This document shows, in pieces, positions 20,001-28,518 of a DNA stretch of 64,000 bases. The DNA is from Streptococcus sp. (GTDB lineage: Bacteria > Bacillota > Bacilli > Lactobacillales > Streptococcaceae): the NCBI GenBank assembly GCA_030528055.1, contig JAUMZQ010000013.1, forward strand, positions 1-64,000, written 5' to 3'. How positions within the stretch are numbered: position 1 is the stretch's first letter; each line of letters starts with the position of its first letter. Made by a program: the position numbers and the translations under genes. The notes beneath the pieces are model-generated. The model did no database searches, was not told the origin of the DNA, and saw nothing but the letters and a program-made list of their open reading frames with translations.

Positions 20001-21242
20001 TCTAAAGAAAATCCTTCTTTGGTGAAGTCCTTTACTGTTAACATTTTGGAAAATAATTTCCAAACGAATATTAAAGATTTAACAGCCCTTGCAGGGAATT
20101 GGTACATTGATGACAAATCACTTTTGGATTCAAATACTAGTTCAAACGATTACTATATGACAAAAAATAAAGTCGAGTTTTCAGAATATGCTTTGGATTT
20201 AGACTTGAAATATAAAAAGGGTCTGATGAATATCTTTTTTGCATCCGAAAATAGTCAGCCAGCTTTCTCCTATGCTATTCAGTTTGGAGCTAACAATGTC
20301 ATTAGACTTTACCGTTTCTTCGGAGATACTATTGCTGAAGCTAATATGAATAATCCCATAAATGATGATGTCTTTCATCATGTGAAAATTGTAAAAACAA
20401 AAACAGCTGTGAGTGTTTTGGTAGACGGTGTGGAATACTTGAAACACAATTTTGATCATGTAGAAGATTTTTATAACCATGCCCATGTTGGGCTTGGTCT
20501 ATGGGATGGGGCACTTGAAGTTCAAAATTTCTTTATAACCAATCTTAATGAAGAAAAATCGCCTGAAGTTTTAAATGAGAAAAAAGAAATTATTGATCCC
20601 AAAACAGGTGTTCGAGTAATTCTGGATAAGGGGGAACTGGCTACAATCACTGATATTGGTGTTGAACATATAGAAACAAACCACATCAACACTCCATCTG
20701 TTTTAAAGAATAAAGATTATGATCTCTTTGATATTGTTTTGAAAAATAAAGATGGTCAGAAATTAGCTAATCAAAAGGATGTCCTTGTAATTCTTCCAAT
20801 TGATTTGGGTAAGGAAGTTGATAAGGTATTTTACCTTCCAAATTCTGATCAAGAAGAAGATTTGAAATTTATTCAAACTACAATCCTTGATGCGAATGGA
20901 AATCGTATGAATGCCGTTTCTTTTGTAGCGAAACATTTTAGTCAATATGGCATCGTCTATAAAACATCTGCTATTAAGGAAGATAACGCGAATACTACAA
21001 ATAGTCATGACAATCAAAAAACAGTTTCTACACCTAATAGTAGCCATGTGAAAGAGACAGTACTTTCTACTGCTAGACATCAAACAAATTCAGCAGTGGG
21101 AAGATCAGAAAACAAAACAACGTCTACTAACCAGCTTCCAGAAACTGGAGAAAACCGTTCTTATTTAACAATTGGTTTAGGTTTATTGGCATTTCTAAGT
21201 TCAATTAGTTTGATATTTAGAAGGAATACCAAAAAGCAATAA
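17055..21242 (+). CDS. fruA: Cell-wall-anchored fructan beta-fructosidase
   Basis: The 1395-residue exo-fructanase cleaves levan, inulin and sucrose outside the cell. It has a KxYKxGKxW-like signal peptide (WFMHKRGKQW, cleavage near 40), a Thr/Glu-rich linker to about 140 and a concanavalin-like module (about 145-315). The GH32 catalytic domain (about 430-900) carries the triad D448 (WANDPNG), D572 (FRDPK) and E614 (TECPD). A Big_2 domain (about 915-995) and a second lectin-like module (about 1000-1165) follow, then the LPETG sortase signal at 1361 with hydrophobic and basic tail. It is close in length and layout to S. mutans FruA. The ATG at 17055 follows GGAG; an earlier in-frame ATG (17016) has no SD. 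Confidence 0.95.
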   Translation: MKQEQTCKNWFMHKRGKQWVYGCSVLAVTIMMATSMQVISADEIEQTEKLVTVEKSNTEPVTTESTSEATASEVPSKDTTTPTETSTETTEPVASQETQEEVTVEKETIPTVKDDEATVAKIEEKTSTEPKEVQKTSENFKTNLSNTTVSNNGTWEVRSEGLYSNAVDQGDSFLYSQTEGKNFVYSTDVTFLQDKGAAALVFRSDNNPDNKNSYAVNLDASSNKVKFWRWDGNQDYQLIDEKQIVATSDKKYQLKVVAIGSWISYYVNDVLVASTGDYTLQREDKGQRTYLDKGYFGLLNWNGEMIFQNTHYTAIDDNNTPLLKDVTVTSPVGTVEKKGQFVPTEPITIQYVKNDASKIDLSIVSQSNKAKIRVQDAEGTVYDDLKNIPLKVGANYLAITSQVTTDDGEVATVTYRINVHRRQADEVYYNELHRNQYHYSVKDGWANDPNGLVYYNGVYHLFYQFYDDKKWGPMHWAHATSTDLLTWEEQPIALYPDANGTMFSGCIVVDNQNTSGLFPKGTGGLVALITADGNGQRIKLAYSTDEGKTWTKSDKVVADWKDDPLQSQDFRDPKVFRWEDKWFMVVAGGPMRIYSSTNLLDWTVESTYADLHTECPDLYPLQTADGTLKWVLSRGGRHYKVGDFKQVDGKWTFVADEGYQTTDATMNFGKDSYAAMTYYVQDFGSSAHPTIPEIVELNWMNTWEDYCNLVAERVGQNFNGTFNLNLKLGLVNDNGRYVLTQKPIEAYKNLRDTENAMTFKDVEITPNNNLLSGFKGDTYEIVSTFRPSENTKKIGFNLRVGDGEVTKVIYDLETEKLSIDRSQSGVILTDQFAAINSQAVTRNADGSIDLHLYVDKSSVEVFAKNYTVAGANQIFTSPTSLGLSTLVEGGSTKADIAIYSMKTIWKNKLTVTKPLEVVQASATTNNLYVGDTTELKAYVMPAEASQDIVWTVSQPDIVALKGTGNKVSVTALKKGSVTIYASSKENPSLVKSFTVNILENNFQTNIKDLTALAGNWYIDDKSLLDSNTSSNDYYMTKNKVEFSEYALDLDLKYKKGLMNIFFASENSQPAFSYAIQFGANNVIRLYRFFGDTIAEANMNNPINDDVFHHVKIVKTKTAVSVLVDGVEYLKHNFDHVEDFYNHAHVGLGLWDGALEVQNFFITNLNEEKSPEVLNEKKEIIDPKTGVRVILDKGELATITDIGVEHIETNHINTPSVLKNKDYDLFDIVLKNKDGQKLANQKDVLVILPIDLGKEVDKVFYLPNSDQEEDLKFIQTTILDANGNRMNAVSFVAKHFSQYGIVYKTSAIKEDNANTTNSHDNQKTVSTPNSSHVKETVLSTARHQTNSAVGRSENKTTSTNQLPETGENRSYLTIGLGLLAFLSSISLIFRRNTKKQ

Positions 21243-21293
21243 CAATTAGTCTAAAATCATAATATATATATCATATATAAAAATTTTATATTT

Positions 21294-21342
21294 GGCCCTT
21301 TATCATTGAAATAGTTGATAAAGAGCCTTTTGTGCTTGTTTT
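21294..21342 (+). terminator. Terminator of fruA
   Basis: GGC.CTTTATCA (21294-21305) pairs with TGATAAAG.GCC (21316-21327) with one mismatch, followed by T-rich sequence. Confidence 0.8.
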
Positions 21343-21369
21343 TTATTATTCAAAATATTAATTAAAAAA

Positions 21370-21378
21370 TGTTATAAT
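21370..21378 (+). promoter_or_regulatory. Extended -10 promoter of the sensing operon
   Basis: TGTTATAAT is an extended -10 with TATAAT at 21373-21378. No TGACA sites precede it, so the sensing genes seem to be expressed independently of their own regulator. Confidence 0.65.
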
Positions 21379-21405
21379 ATAGTAATTAGGTCAAGGAGGG
21401 AAACG

Positions 21406-22203
21406 ATGTATCAGATTATTTTTAGTGATATAGATGGAACATTGATCAACAGTGAATATCAAGTTAGTGAAAAAACGAAATTAGCTATTTACAATGCTGT
21501 GAAAAATGGCAAACTATTTGTTCCTATATCGGCTCGTATGCCTAAAGCCATTCAACCAATTATCGACACAATAGGAATTTCTAGCCCAATCATTTCTTAT
21601 AATGGCGCATTAATTCAGGATGAAGACGGTAGTGTTTTATTAAGCCAAACGATGAACACGGAACTGGCTATAGAAATTTGTCAATTTATTGCAAATCATT
21701 ATGAAACAGTAGCTTGGAATGTTTATAGCTATCACAAATGGTTAGCCCAAGAACAAGACAATGACTGGATTGATCGGGAAGAAATTATCGTACAAGTTGT
21801 ACCAGAGCGCGTGTCTATAACTAAATTGGAGGAATTGCCAGTTGTACATAAACTGCTTCTTATGGGTCCGCCTTCTGTTATTGCTCCTCTTGAACAAATT
21901 CTAAAAAAATCTTATCCATCTTTATCTATTGCAAAATCAGCTCCTTTTTTCATCGAAATAATGGCTGATGGTATTGAAAAAGGTCAAGCTGTTGCCTATT
22001 TTGCTAAAAAGAAACAGATTGATTTAGTAGATACTGTTGCATTTGGTGATAATTATAATGATTTAGACATGCTACGAACTGTTGGAATAGGTGTGGTTAT
22101 GGGGAATGCCCCAGAAGACATCCGTAAAGAGTTTGATTATGTAACGACTGATAATAATCATGATGGGATTGCTAAGGCTCTGGAGAAGTTAGATGAAGAA
22201 TAA
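21406..22203 (+). CDS. Cof-type HAD hydrolase
   Basis: The 265-residue cytosolic phosphatase has the HAD nucleophile motif SDIDGTLI (D8, D10), motif II SYNG, Lys in the GIEKGQAV region and motif IV FGDNYNDLDML. The inserted C2 cap is typical of Cof/YidA sugar-phosphate phosphatases. It opens the operon carrying the sensing genes and overlaps the next gene by 11 nt. Its substrate is unknown; a hexose phosphate from fructan catabolism is plausible but unproven. The SD AAGGAGGG is strong. Confidence 0.85.
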   Translation: MYQIIFSDIDGTLINSEYQVSEKTKLAIYNAVKNGKLFVPISARMPKAIQPIIDTIGISSPIISYNGALIQDEDGSVLLSQTMNTELAIEICQFIANHYETVAWNVYSYHKWLAQEQDNDWIDREEIIVQVVPERVSITKLEELPVVHKLLLMGPPSVIAPLEQILKKSYPSLSIAKSAPFFIEIMADGIEKGQAVAYFAKKKQIDLVDTVAFGDNYNDLDMLRTVGIGVVMGNAPEDIRKEFDYVTTDNNHDGIAKALEKLDEE

Positions 22204-23164
22204 ATTAGATTATAAAAGAGCAATGTCTGTATTTTTTTGGTTAGTAACTATCTCTATCATAGGAGTTATTTATGTTCGTGGAATTTCAGAACCCGCTGTT
22301 AAAAACCAGGTTAAAATTGGTGTTACTTATATGACGATGAACAATAATTTTTATAAAATCTTAAACTCTGAGATCAAAGAAAGTATCAATAATCACAATG
22401 ATATTCTTTATGTTCGAGATCCAGAACTGGATGAGGACAGACAAAGCCAGCAAATTGATTCCTTTGTTAAGCAAAAAGTAGATATTATTGTTATTACTCC
22501 AGTTAAAAGTAATAGCAAGAGTATCATCTCATCGTTAAAGAAAGCCAAGGAACAAGGAATTAAAATTATTGCTGTTGATACACAAATTGAGGGCTTGGCT
22601 GTTGATTCTACTATTGTATCTAACAATTATGAAGCAGGTGTGTTGGATGCACAAAATATGATGAAGACAGTATCAAATGCAAATATTTTGTTGTTGGAAC
22701 ATTCAAATACAGTTTCGGCTACAGAGCGAATACAAGGTTTCTTAGATACCATTAAGGGAAAGAAAAATTATCAAGTGGTTGCGCGTAAAGATACTTTGGG
22801 GCAAACAGAAGTTGGAATGCCAGAGGTTATGGAAGTTATTGACCAAGGAGTTGATTTTAATGTTGTAATGGCACTCAATGACACGAGTGCCTTAGGAGCT
22901 TTGGCTGCTATTAAAGAAAAAGGTCTGACTAATAAAATCTACATTTACGGTGTAGACGGTTCTTCGGATATGAAAAATTTGTTAAATCGTACAAATGACG
23001 TTCAGGCAACGGCAGCTCAATCACCTATTACCATGGGAGAAAAAACAGCAGAAGTTATTTATCTTTTAATCAATGGCAAACCAGTAAAGAAAGAATATGT
23101 CATTCCAGTTAAACTCATTACTAAAGAGAATATTGGTGATTATGATATTGCGGGGTGGCAATAA
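22193..23164 (+). CDS. levQ: Membrane-anchored periplasmic-type sugar-binding protein (LevQ-like)
   Basis: The 323-residue protein has an RbsB-type fold pattern (VKIGVTYMTMNN, DIIVITPVKS, IIAVDTQIEG, IYIYGVDGSSDMK). A single N-terminal TM helix (about 11-29) has no lipobox Cys, so the protein should stay anchored by that helix with its binding domain outside. It lies next to the kinase gene, with stop and start overlapping, not next to an ABC permease. That supports a sensing role as in the S. mutans LevQRST system, where LevQ and LevT are the sugar-binding parts. Confidence 0.8.
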   Translation: MKNKLDYKRAMSVFFWLVTISIIGVIYVRGISEPAVKNQVKIGVTYMTMNNNFYKILNSEIKESINNHNDILYVRDPELDEDRQSQQIDSFVKQKVDIIVITPVKSNSKSIISSLKKAKEQGIKIIAVDTQIEGLAVDSTIVSNNYEAGVLDAQNMMKTVSNANILLLEHSNTVSATERIQGFLDTIKGKKNYQVVARKDTLGQTEVGMPEVMEVIDQGVDFNVVMALNDTSALGALAAIKEKGLTNKIYIYGVDGSSDMKNLLNRTNDVQATAAQSPITMGEKTAEVIYLLINGKPVKKEYVIPVKLITKENIGDYDIAGWQ

Positions 23165-24486
23165 TGTCCAATATCAAGAGTGTCCGCTACAGCAAAATGG
23201 CTCTCATCATTATCAATCTCGTTGCAATTGTCTACAATGTATCCTTGTATCTATTTTCGACAAATTATATCGTCGCTAAGGGATTCAGTCATGCTTTGCT
23301 TGAAAAGTTAAATCAGATCCCAAATTCTCCTAAAACAGTATTTATTAGTAGTATTGTTTTGTACCTTTTATTATTGTTAGTTATTTTTTACAGGGACCAT
23401 CAACAAGAAGGGCAATCTTCTATCTATGATTGGTTATCTGTTGTGGAAATTGTTTTGATGATTGCCTTGTTTATAGCATCTCAATCCTCATATAATGGTT
23501 TGATTTTACTGGTATTTGCTGACATTTTCTATAATTCAAAAGAATTTAACACAACAACTAAAGGAAAGAAATATTGGCTGGCCTTTGTGTTCTTTAGTTT
23601 TGCAGCTCTGTTGCTTTCAAATTACGACATTTTATCTCTGTTTGTGAATTTGCCATCATTAGATGCTTTTATTAGTTTCTATCCTCAATCAACTCGGATT
23701 GCCATCTTATTTTTTAAAAATTTCTTAGTATCTTTAAATATGGTTGTCTTTATCATTTCTCTGTTGTTTTATATCATGTACTCTATTACTCAAAGACACA
23801 ATGTTGAAGAGGAACTTCGCATGGTGTCAAAAGTTAATACGGAACTAAATAGCTATGTTGCTTTGACCGAAAAAATCGTTGAAGATAGAGAAAGAAAGCG
23901 AATTGCTCGTGAAATTCATGATACATTAGGTCATGCTTTGACAGGAATATCTGCTGGTATTGATGCCGTTAGAGTTCTCGTTGAATTGGATCCAAAACGT
24001 GCTAAGGAACAATTACAGAGTATGTCTTTAGTGGTTCGTGACGGAATTCGAGATGTTCGAGGATCGTTAAATAAATTGAGACCAGGAGCTTTAGAGGATG
24101 GAAGTTTGAAGGAGGCTCTTAATCGAATGATTCGAGAGTATGAATCTATATCGCATTTAAAAATTGAACTTTACTACCGCTGGGATAGGGTTGATTTGGA
24201 CAGTATGAAAGAAAATGTTGTTTTTCGTGTTATTCAAGAATCGATCACGAATTCACTGCGTCATGGCCATGCGAGTAAGGTCACAATTCACCTTTTAAAT
24301 CAAGAAAACTACATTATTAGTATCCAAGATGATGGAATCGGTTTTGAAACATTACAATATGGCTATGGTCTAAAACAAATGCGTGAACGCCTAAGTGTGA
24401 TTGGTGGTACCGTTCGTTTTGAAAATAAAAATGGATTTTTCACATGGATTGAGATACCAAAAAGAAATGGAGAAATAGATGATTAA
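23164..24486 (+). CDS. Sensor histidine kinase of the fructan four-component system
   Basis: About 440 residues with roughly six predicted TM helices in the first 215 (near 12-32, 58-76, 90-107, 109-124, 135-155, 180-206). Then a HisKA_3 dimerisation domain with the phospho-His in IAREIHDTLGHAL (about 251) and an HATPase domain ending GYGLKQMRERL. It is the NarL-partner type of kinase. The ATG at 23164 follows GGGGTGG and overlaps the levQ stop; a GTG at 23155 is possible. It corresponds to the kinase of the Lev system. I leave the letter blank because I am unsure whether the kinase is called LevR or LevS. Confidence 0.85.
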   Translation: MSNIKSVRYSKMALIIINLVAIVYNVSLYLFSTNYIVAKGFSHALLEKLNQIPNSPKTVFISSIVLYLLLLLVIFYRDHQQEGQSSIYDWLSVVEIVLMIALFIASQSSYNGLILLVFADIFYNSKEFNTTTKGKKYWLAFVFFSFAALLLSNYDILSLFVNLPSLDAFISFYPQSTRIAILFFKNFLVSLNMVVFIISLLFYIMYSITQRHNVEEELRMVSKVNTELNSYVALTEKIVEDRERKRIAREIHDTLGHALTGISAGIDAVRVLVELDPKRAKEQLQSMSLVVRDGIRDVRGSLNKLRPGALEDGSLKEALNRMIREYESISHLKIELYYRWDRVDLDSMKENVVFRVIQESITNSLRHGHASKVTIHLLNQENYIISIQDDGIGFETLQYGYGLKQMRERLSVIGGTVRFENKNGFFTWIEIPKRNGEIDD

Positions 24487-25156
24487 AGTATTAATTGTGG
24501 ATGACCAAGAATTGATTCGAGAATCTCTGAAAATTATTTTATCCGCACATACAGATATTAAAGTAATCGGTAGTGTTGGTGATGGGAATGAAGTTTTGGA
24601 TGCTATTCATAAAGAAAAACCTGATGTTATTTTGATGGATATTCGTATGCCTAATATGGACGGTGTTCTTTGTACCAAGCTAGTAAAAGAGAATTATCCT
24701 GATATCAAGATTATTATTTTGACAACCTTTGACGACGATGAATTTATCTTTAGTGCCTTGAAATATGGTGCTTCAGGGTATATTTTAAAAGGAGTTTCAA
24801 TGGAAGAATTGCATCAAGCTATTTTAACAGTATTTAATGGTGGTGCGATGATTAATCCTGATATTGCTACAAAGGTATTTAAAATTTTTTCTCAAATGGC
24901 ACACTCAAATATTCATGTGACAGTTGAAGAGAAATATGTTGAGGATATGTCTCAAAATGAATGGAGAATTATCCAACAAGTAGGATTTGGATTGTCTAAT
25001 AAAGAAATTGCGGTAAAACTTTTTCTATCTGAAGGGACTGTTCGGAATTATCTATCCAGTATCTTATCCAAGTTAAACCTGAGAGATCGGACACAGCTAG
25101 CTATTTGGTCAGTTCAAACTGGCGTTACAATGAGAGATTTAAGTCAAGATGAATAA
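24479..25156 (+). CDS. NarL/LuxR-type response regulator of the fructan system
   Basis: The 225-residue protein has a receiver domain (acidic DD at 8-9, phospho-Asp in VILMDIRMP near 53) and a C-terminal LuxR-type helix-turn-helix (about 155-215: GLSNKEIAVKLFLSEGTVRNYLSSIL). It overlaps the kinase gene by 8 nt and the next gene by 8 nt. It is the best candidate for the factor binding the TGACA motifs shared by fruA and levD. Proteins of this family bind inverted repeats and can activate from a site overlapping -35. Confidence 0.88.
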   Translation: MIKVLIVDDQELIRESLKIILSAHTDIKVIGSVGDGNEVLDAIHKEKPDVILMDIRMPNMDGVLCTKLVKENYPDIKIIILTTFDDDEFIFSALKYGASGYILKGVSMEELHQAILTVFNGGAMINPDIATKVFKIFSQMAHSNIHVTVEEKYVEDMSQNEWRIIQQVGFGLSNKEIAVKLFLSEGTVRNYLSSILSKLNLRDRTQLAIWSVQTGVTMRDLSQDE

Positions 25157-26465
25157 ATTACTATTAATTTTAAAGAAAAAAATGATTTTTATCCCCCTTC
25201 TCACGCTTCTTTTTGTTGGAGGAGGAATTGGGGTTTATTTTTGGAGTCAGAGAACAATCGTTCTTCATATTGCAGTCTATTCTGGTAGTAGTTGGGATGT
25301 ACCAAACAGTAAAGACAATCATGTCATTGATTCAGCTATCGAGAAATTTAAAAAACAACACCCCAATGTTCAAGTTGTCTATGATAGTGGGATTCCTAAA
25401 GACGATTACTCTTCTTGGTTAGCGGATGAAATTCTTAAAGGTGAGCAGAATGATCTCTTTATCGTGCCAGAGGATGATTTTAGTTTGTTAGCTTCAACTG
25501 GAGCTTTGAAAAATCTCTCTTCTTTTGTTGACCAAGATTTAGATACTAATGAGTATTATCGTTCGGCACTGAATGCAGGGGTTTACAAGGGAAATTACTA
25601 CGCCTTACCTTTTGAAAGCAATCCTATTATGATGTGTGTAAACAAAGACTTGCTAGAAAAAGAGGGAATCACACTACCAAATTCTGAATGGACTTTGAAT
25701 GATTTTTATAAAATTTGTCAGGCTGTTACAAAGGACACAGATGGAGATGGAGTGATTGACCAATACGGCAGTACAGACTATAATTGGCAACAAGCCTTAC
25801 TAGCCTATGGCGGTGAAATTTATAATCAAGACAACAATCAATTGATGATAACTACTAATGAAATGCGACAAGGTTTGTCATTTCTTTCAAAACTGAATGC
25901 CCTAAATAACAATTATCAAGTTTCATCAGATGATTTTGACCAAGGGAAAGTGGCTTTTTATCCAGTAACACTGGCACAGTATAGAACCTATAAACCCTAT
26001 CCTTATCATGTTGCAAAATATTCCAATTTTTCTTGGACCTGTATTCAAATGCCTTCAGAGAGTCCAGACTACCCCGCTACGCAAGTTCAGACTTCTCTTT
26101 TTACCATGTCATCCAAGACCAAACATCCAGATTTAGTATGGGATTTGATGAAAATTTTATCAAACGATAAAGATATTCAACAAGAATTAGTAAATAAATC
26201 TCAGGGAATGTCTGTTCTCAAATCAGTAATGACTAGTCCAGAAACTCAGAATACTCTTAATTCTACAGATTTGGGACAAAATTCTTTAACCGTTGAGACT
26301 CTAAATCAGATTATGCTAGATTCAAAGGTTACTCCACGTTTCAAACATTATAATAGTATTTTAGTGAAAATTGACTATCTGGTAAATCAGGCTATTAAAA
26401 AGAAAAATATTGATAGTGAATTACTGTCTATTCAAAGAGAAATTGAGGAAGATTTGGATGAATAA
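25149..26465 (+). CDS. levT: Membrane-anchored extracellular solute-binding protein (LevT-like)
   Basis: The 438-residue family 1 solute-binding protein shows the pattern HIAVYSGSSWDVPN, VIDSAIEKFKKQHPNVQV, then YYALPFESNPIMMCVNKDLLEKEG. One N-terminal TM segment (about 12-32) lacks a lipobox Cys. A segment DTDGDGVIDQYG looks like a calcium loop. No ABC permease is nearby, so it should act as a ligand sensor for the kinase, as described for LevT in S. mutans. It is the last gene of the sensing operon; a strong terminator follows. Confidence 0.82.
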   Translation: MNKLLLILKKKMIFIPLLTLLFVGGGIGVYFWSQRTIVLHIAVYSGSSWDVPNSKDNHVIDSAIEKFKKQHPNVQVVYDSGIPKDDYSSWLADEILKGEQNDLFIVPEDDFSLLASTGALKNLSSFVDQDLDTNEYYRSALNAGVYKGNYYALPFESNPIMMCVNKDLLEKEGITLPNSEWTLNDFYKICQAVTKDTDGDGVIDQYGSTDYNWQQALLAYGGEIYNQDNNQLMITTNEMRQGLSFLSKLNALNNNYQVSSDDFDQGKVAFYPVTLAQYRTYKPYPYHVAKYSNFSWTCIQMPSESPDYPATQVQTSLFTMSSKTKHPDLVWDLMKILSNDKDIQQELVNKSQGMSVLKSVMTSPETQNTLNSTDLGQNSLTVETLNQIMLDSKVTPRFKHYNSILVKIDYLVNQAIKKKNIDSELLSIQREIEEDLDE

Positions 26466-26513
26466 AGGGTAAAAATGTTCTATTTTTCTATAATTGCTTA
26501 TTAGAAATCTACT

Positions 26514-26540
26514 ACACGACTTTTTGAGTCGTGTTTTTTT
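26514..26540 (+). terminator. Terminator of the sensing operon
   Basis: ACACGACT (26514-26521) and AGTCGTGT (26527-26534) form a perfect stem, followed by six T. It separates the sensing genes from levD. Confidence 0.9.
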
Positions 26541-26542
26541 AA

Positions 26543-26628
26543 TGACATTTGTCACATTTTTATTGACAATCATCATCTAAATTTAGTGACATGAGACAAT
26601 AGGAAAACAATTTAAGATTCAGTACAAT
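26543..26628 (+). promoter_or_regulatory. Activator sites and promoter of levDEFG
   Basis: TGACATTTGTCA (26543-26554), TTGACA (26563-26568) and TGACATGAGACA (26587-26598) precede TACAAT (26623-26628). The last TGACA begins 36 bp before the -10, the same spacing as at fruA. No -35 consensus is present. Confidence 0.7.
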
Positions 26629-26691
26629 ATTGATAAATAAAAGATAGGTTTGGAATTCCACTGAATTTTAAATCAAAAAGGAGATGGACAC

Positions 26692-27126
26692 ATGAGATAT
26701 TTGTTACTCATTAGCCATGGTGGCTTGGCAACAGGTCTGAAATCATCTTTATCCATGTTTGCTGGAGATAAGATGGAGCAAGTGTTGGCTTTTGGATTAA
26801 AAGAAGGACAGTCTGTTGATGATTTTTCACTAGAGGTCAAGGAAGGTTTAAAAACATTGACTGATGAAGATACTGTTGTGGTACTTGCAGATATCGTAGG
26901 TGGAAGTCCCTTAACGACAACTTGTTCTGTTTTAGAAGAACTTGGGAAACTGTCGAACACGACGGTTTTAGGTGGTATGAATTTAACGATGGCTCTCACA
27001 ACAGTTGTTATGAAAGATTTGTTAGAAGGCAATGCATTAGTGGAATCCGTTTTATCTGAATCCCAAGCCGCTTTGCAAGAATTTGAAATAACAAGCGCAG
27101 ACGAAGAAGATGACGACGATATATAA
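26692..27126 (+). CDS. levD: Mannose-family PTS EIIA component
   Basis: The 144-residue cytosolic EIIA carries the phosphorylated His in LLISHGGLATG (H9), with a short acidic C-terminus. It accepts phosphate from HPr and passes it to the EIIB encoded next. In the S. mutans fructan system LevD also feeds back on the sensing complex. Its own promoter with activator sites lies upstream and the SD AAAAAGGAG is strong. EIIA and EIIB are separate proteins here rather than a fused EIIAB. Confidence 0.92.
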   Translation: MRYLLLISHGGLATGLKSSLSMFAGDKMEQVLAFGLKEGQSVDDFSLEVKEGLKTLTDEDTVVVLADIVGGSPLTTTCSVLEELGKLSNTTVLGGMNLTMALTTVVMKDLLEGNALVESVLSESQAALQEFEITSADEEDDDDI

Positions 27127-27143
27127 GATAAAAGGAGAAAAAC

Positions 27144-27638
27144 ATGTCAGTATCATTTGTTAGAATAGACGACCGTATGATTCACGGTCAAACCGTAACA
27201 CGTTGGGCGAAGGAATATCCTTGCGATGGTCTTGTTGCTGTCAATAACGCAGCAGCTGGTAACGCAGTTTTAAAGCAAGCTTACAAGGCTGCATCCGATA
27301 AAAAAACATTTGTTTGGACAGTAGAAGATTGGGAGAAAAAATCTCAAAAAGTTTTGGAATCAGATAGTAGGTATTTTTTGATAACTAAAAATCCACTTGA
27401 CATGAAAAAAATCCTAGTAGATCAGAAATTTGTTCCAGGAGATGTGAAAGAGATTATCGTTGGACCTTGTAATGATCGTCCAGGTGCTATTAAATTGGGA
27501 AATAATCAGTCCATTACGCAAGAAGAAGCAGAAGCTTTGCAAGCCATTCAGGCGGCTGGTTATAAGGTGAAATTCCAATTATTGCCAGATGTTTCAATTG
27601 GTTATTGGGATAACTTTAAATCTAAATTTGGTTTTTAA
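27144..27638 (+). CDS. levE: Mannose-family PTS EIIB component
   Basis: The 164-residue EIIB has the phospho-His in VRIDDRMIHGQTV (H14). It transfers phosphate from LevD to the incoming sugar (fructose and/or mannose by homology). It lies 17 bp after levD with a clear SD (AAAGGAG). Length and motif match the family without anomaly. Confidence 0.93.
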   Translation: MSVSFVRIDDRMIHGQTVTRWAKEYPCDGLVAVNNAAAGNAVLKQAYKAASDKKTFVWTVEDWEKKSQKVLESDSRYFLITKNPLDMKKILVDQKFVPGDVKEIIVGPCNDRPGAIKLGNNQSITQEEAEALQAIQAAGYKVKFQLLPDVSIGYWDNFKSKFGF

Positions 27639-27668
27639 CCATTCAAAATATATAAAGGAGAATTTGCG

Positions 27669-28517
27669 ATGACTATTTCTTGGATTCAAGCAGCCTTGTT
27701 AGGTTTATTTGCTTGTTTGTCTTCAATGCCGGGTCTAGGTGGTACTTCTATCGGGAACTACACACTTGGACGCCCCTTAGTAGGTGGTTTAGTTTGTGGT
27801 ATCATTCTTGGCGATATCAAGACAGGTATTATTTGTGGGGTTGCCATGCAGTTGGTTTATATTGCGCTTGTAACACCAGGTGGTACCGTTTCAGCGGATG
27901 TTCGTGCGGTATCTTATATTGGTATTCCACTTGCAATCGTAGCTATTCACTCACAAGGTTTATCTGCTAACTCAGCTGATGCTGCTAATCTTGCAAAATC
28001 AATGGGAACACTTGTAGGAACTGTGGGAACAGTTCTCTTCTACGGAACAGCAACAATGAACCTTATTTGGCAACATATTGGTTGGAAAGCCATTGAAAAG
28101 AAACACTTCCGTAAGATATATGCAGTTGATTTTGCTTTCCCTTGGATTTCACATATTATATTCTCATTCATTCCAACATTGATTATGTGTAAATTGGGGT
28201 CAGACGCGGTAACAGCACTTAAGGAAATGTTACCATTAGATGGAATCCCAATGAAAACCCTCTTTACAGTTGGATCATTACTTCCTTGTGTGGGGATAGC
28301 CATTCTTTTAAAACAAATTGTTGAAAAAGCAACAGACTTTATTCCATTCTTTGTTGGTTTTACCTTAGCGGCATCACTTGGTCTTAATCTTGTATCTTGT
28401 GCAGTTATCTCTCTTATCTTTGCTGTTTTATTCTATGAATTACAAATGGCACGCAATGTTCGAGCAACTGCGACAGTAAGTGCTGATTATGAAGAGGATG
28501 ATGAGGAGGATATCTAA
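27669..28517 (+). CDS. levF: Mannose-family PTS EIIC component
   Basis: The 282-residue membrane protein shows the EIIC-sorbose/mannose pattern (GGTSIGNYTLGRPLVGGLVCG, TPGGTVSADVR) and many TM helices. With EIID it forms the sugar channel. The C-terminus is acidic (DYEEDDEEDI). Its terminal codons contain the SD (GAGGAGG) of levG, so translation of the two is coupled. Confidence 0.93.
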   Translation: MTISWIQAALLGLFACLSSMPGLGGTSIGNYTLGRPLVGGLVCGIILGDIKTGIICGVAMQLVYIALVTPGGTVSADVRAVSYIGIPLAIVAIHSQGLSANSADAANLAKSMGTLVGTVGTVLFYGTATMNLIWQHIGWKAIEKKHFRKIYAVDFAFPWISHIIFSFIPTLIMCKLGSDAVTALKEMLPLDGIPMKTLFTVGSLLPCVGIAILLKQIVEKATDFIPFFVGFTLAASLGLNLVSCAVISLIFAVLFYELQMARNVRATATVSADYEEDDEEDI

Positions 28518-28518
28518 G

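Noticed and set aside
26543..26691. Sigma-54 type promoter for levDEFG, as in Bacillus
   Set aside because: No TGGCAC-N5-TTGC element is present and the regulator is a LuxR-type protein, not a sigma-54 activator. The TGGAATTCCA palindrome near 26650 does not fit.
28480..28518. Upstream ATG start for levG
   Set aside because: It lies inside levF with no SD. The ATG at 28519 has GAGGAGG at the right distance and gives the usual EIID N-terminus.
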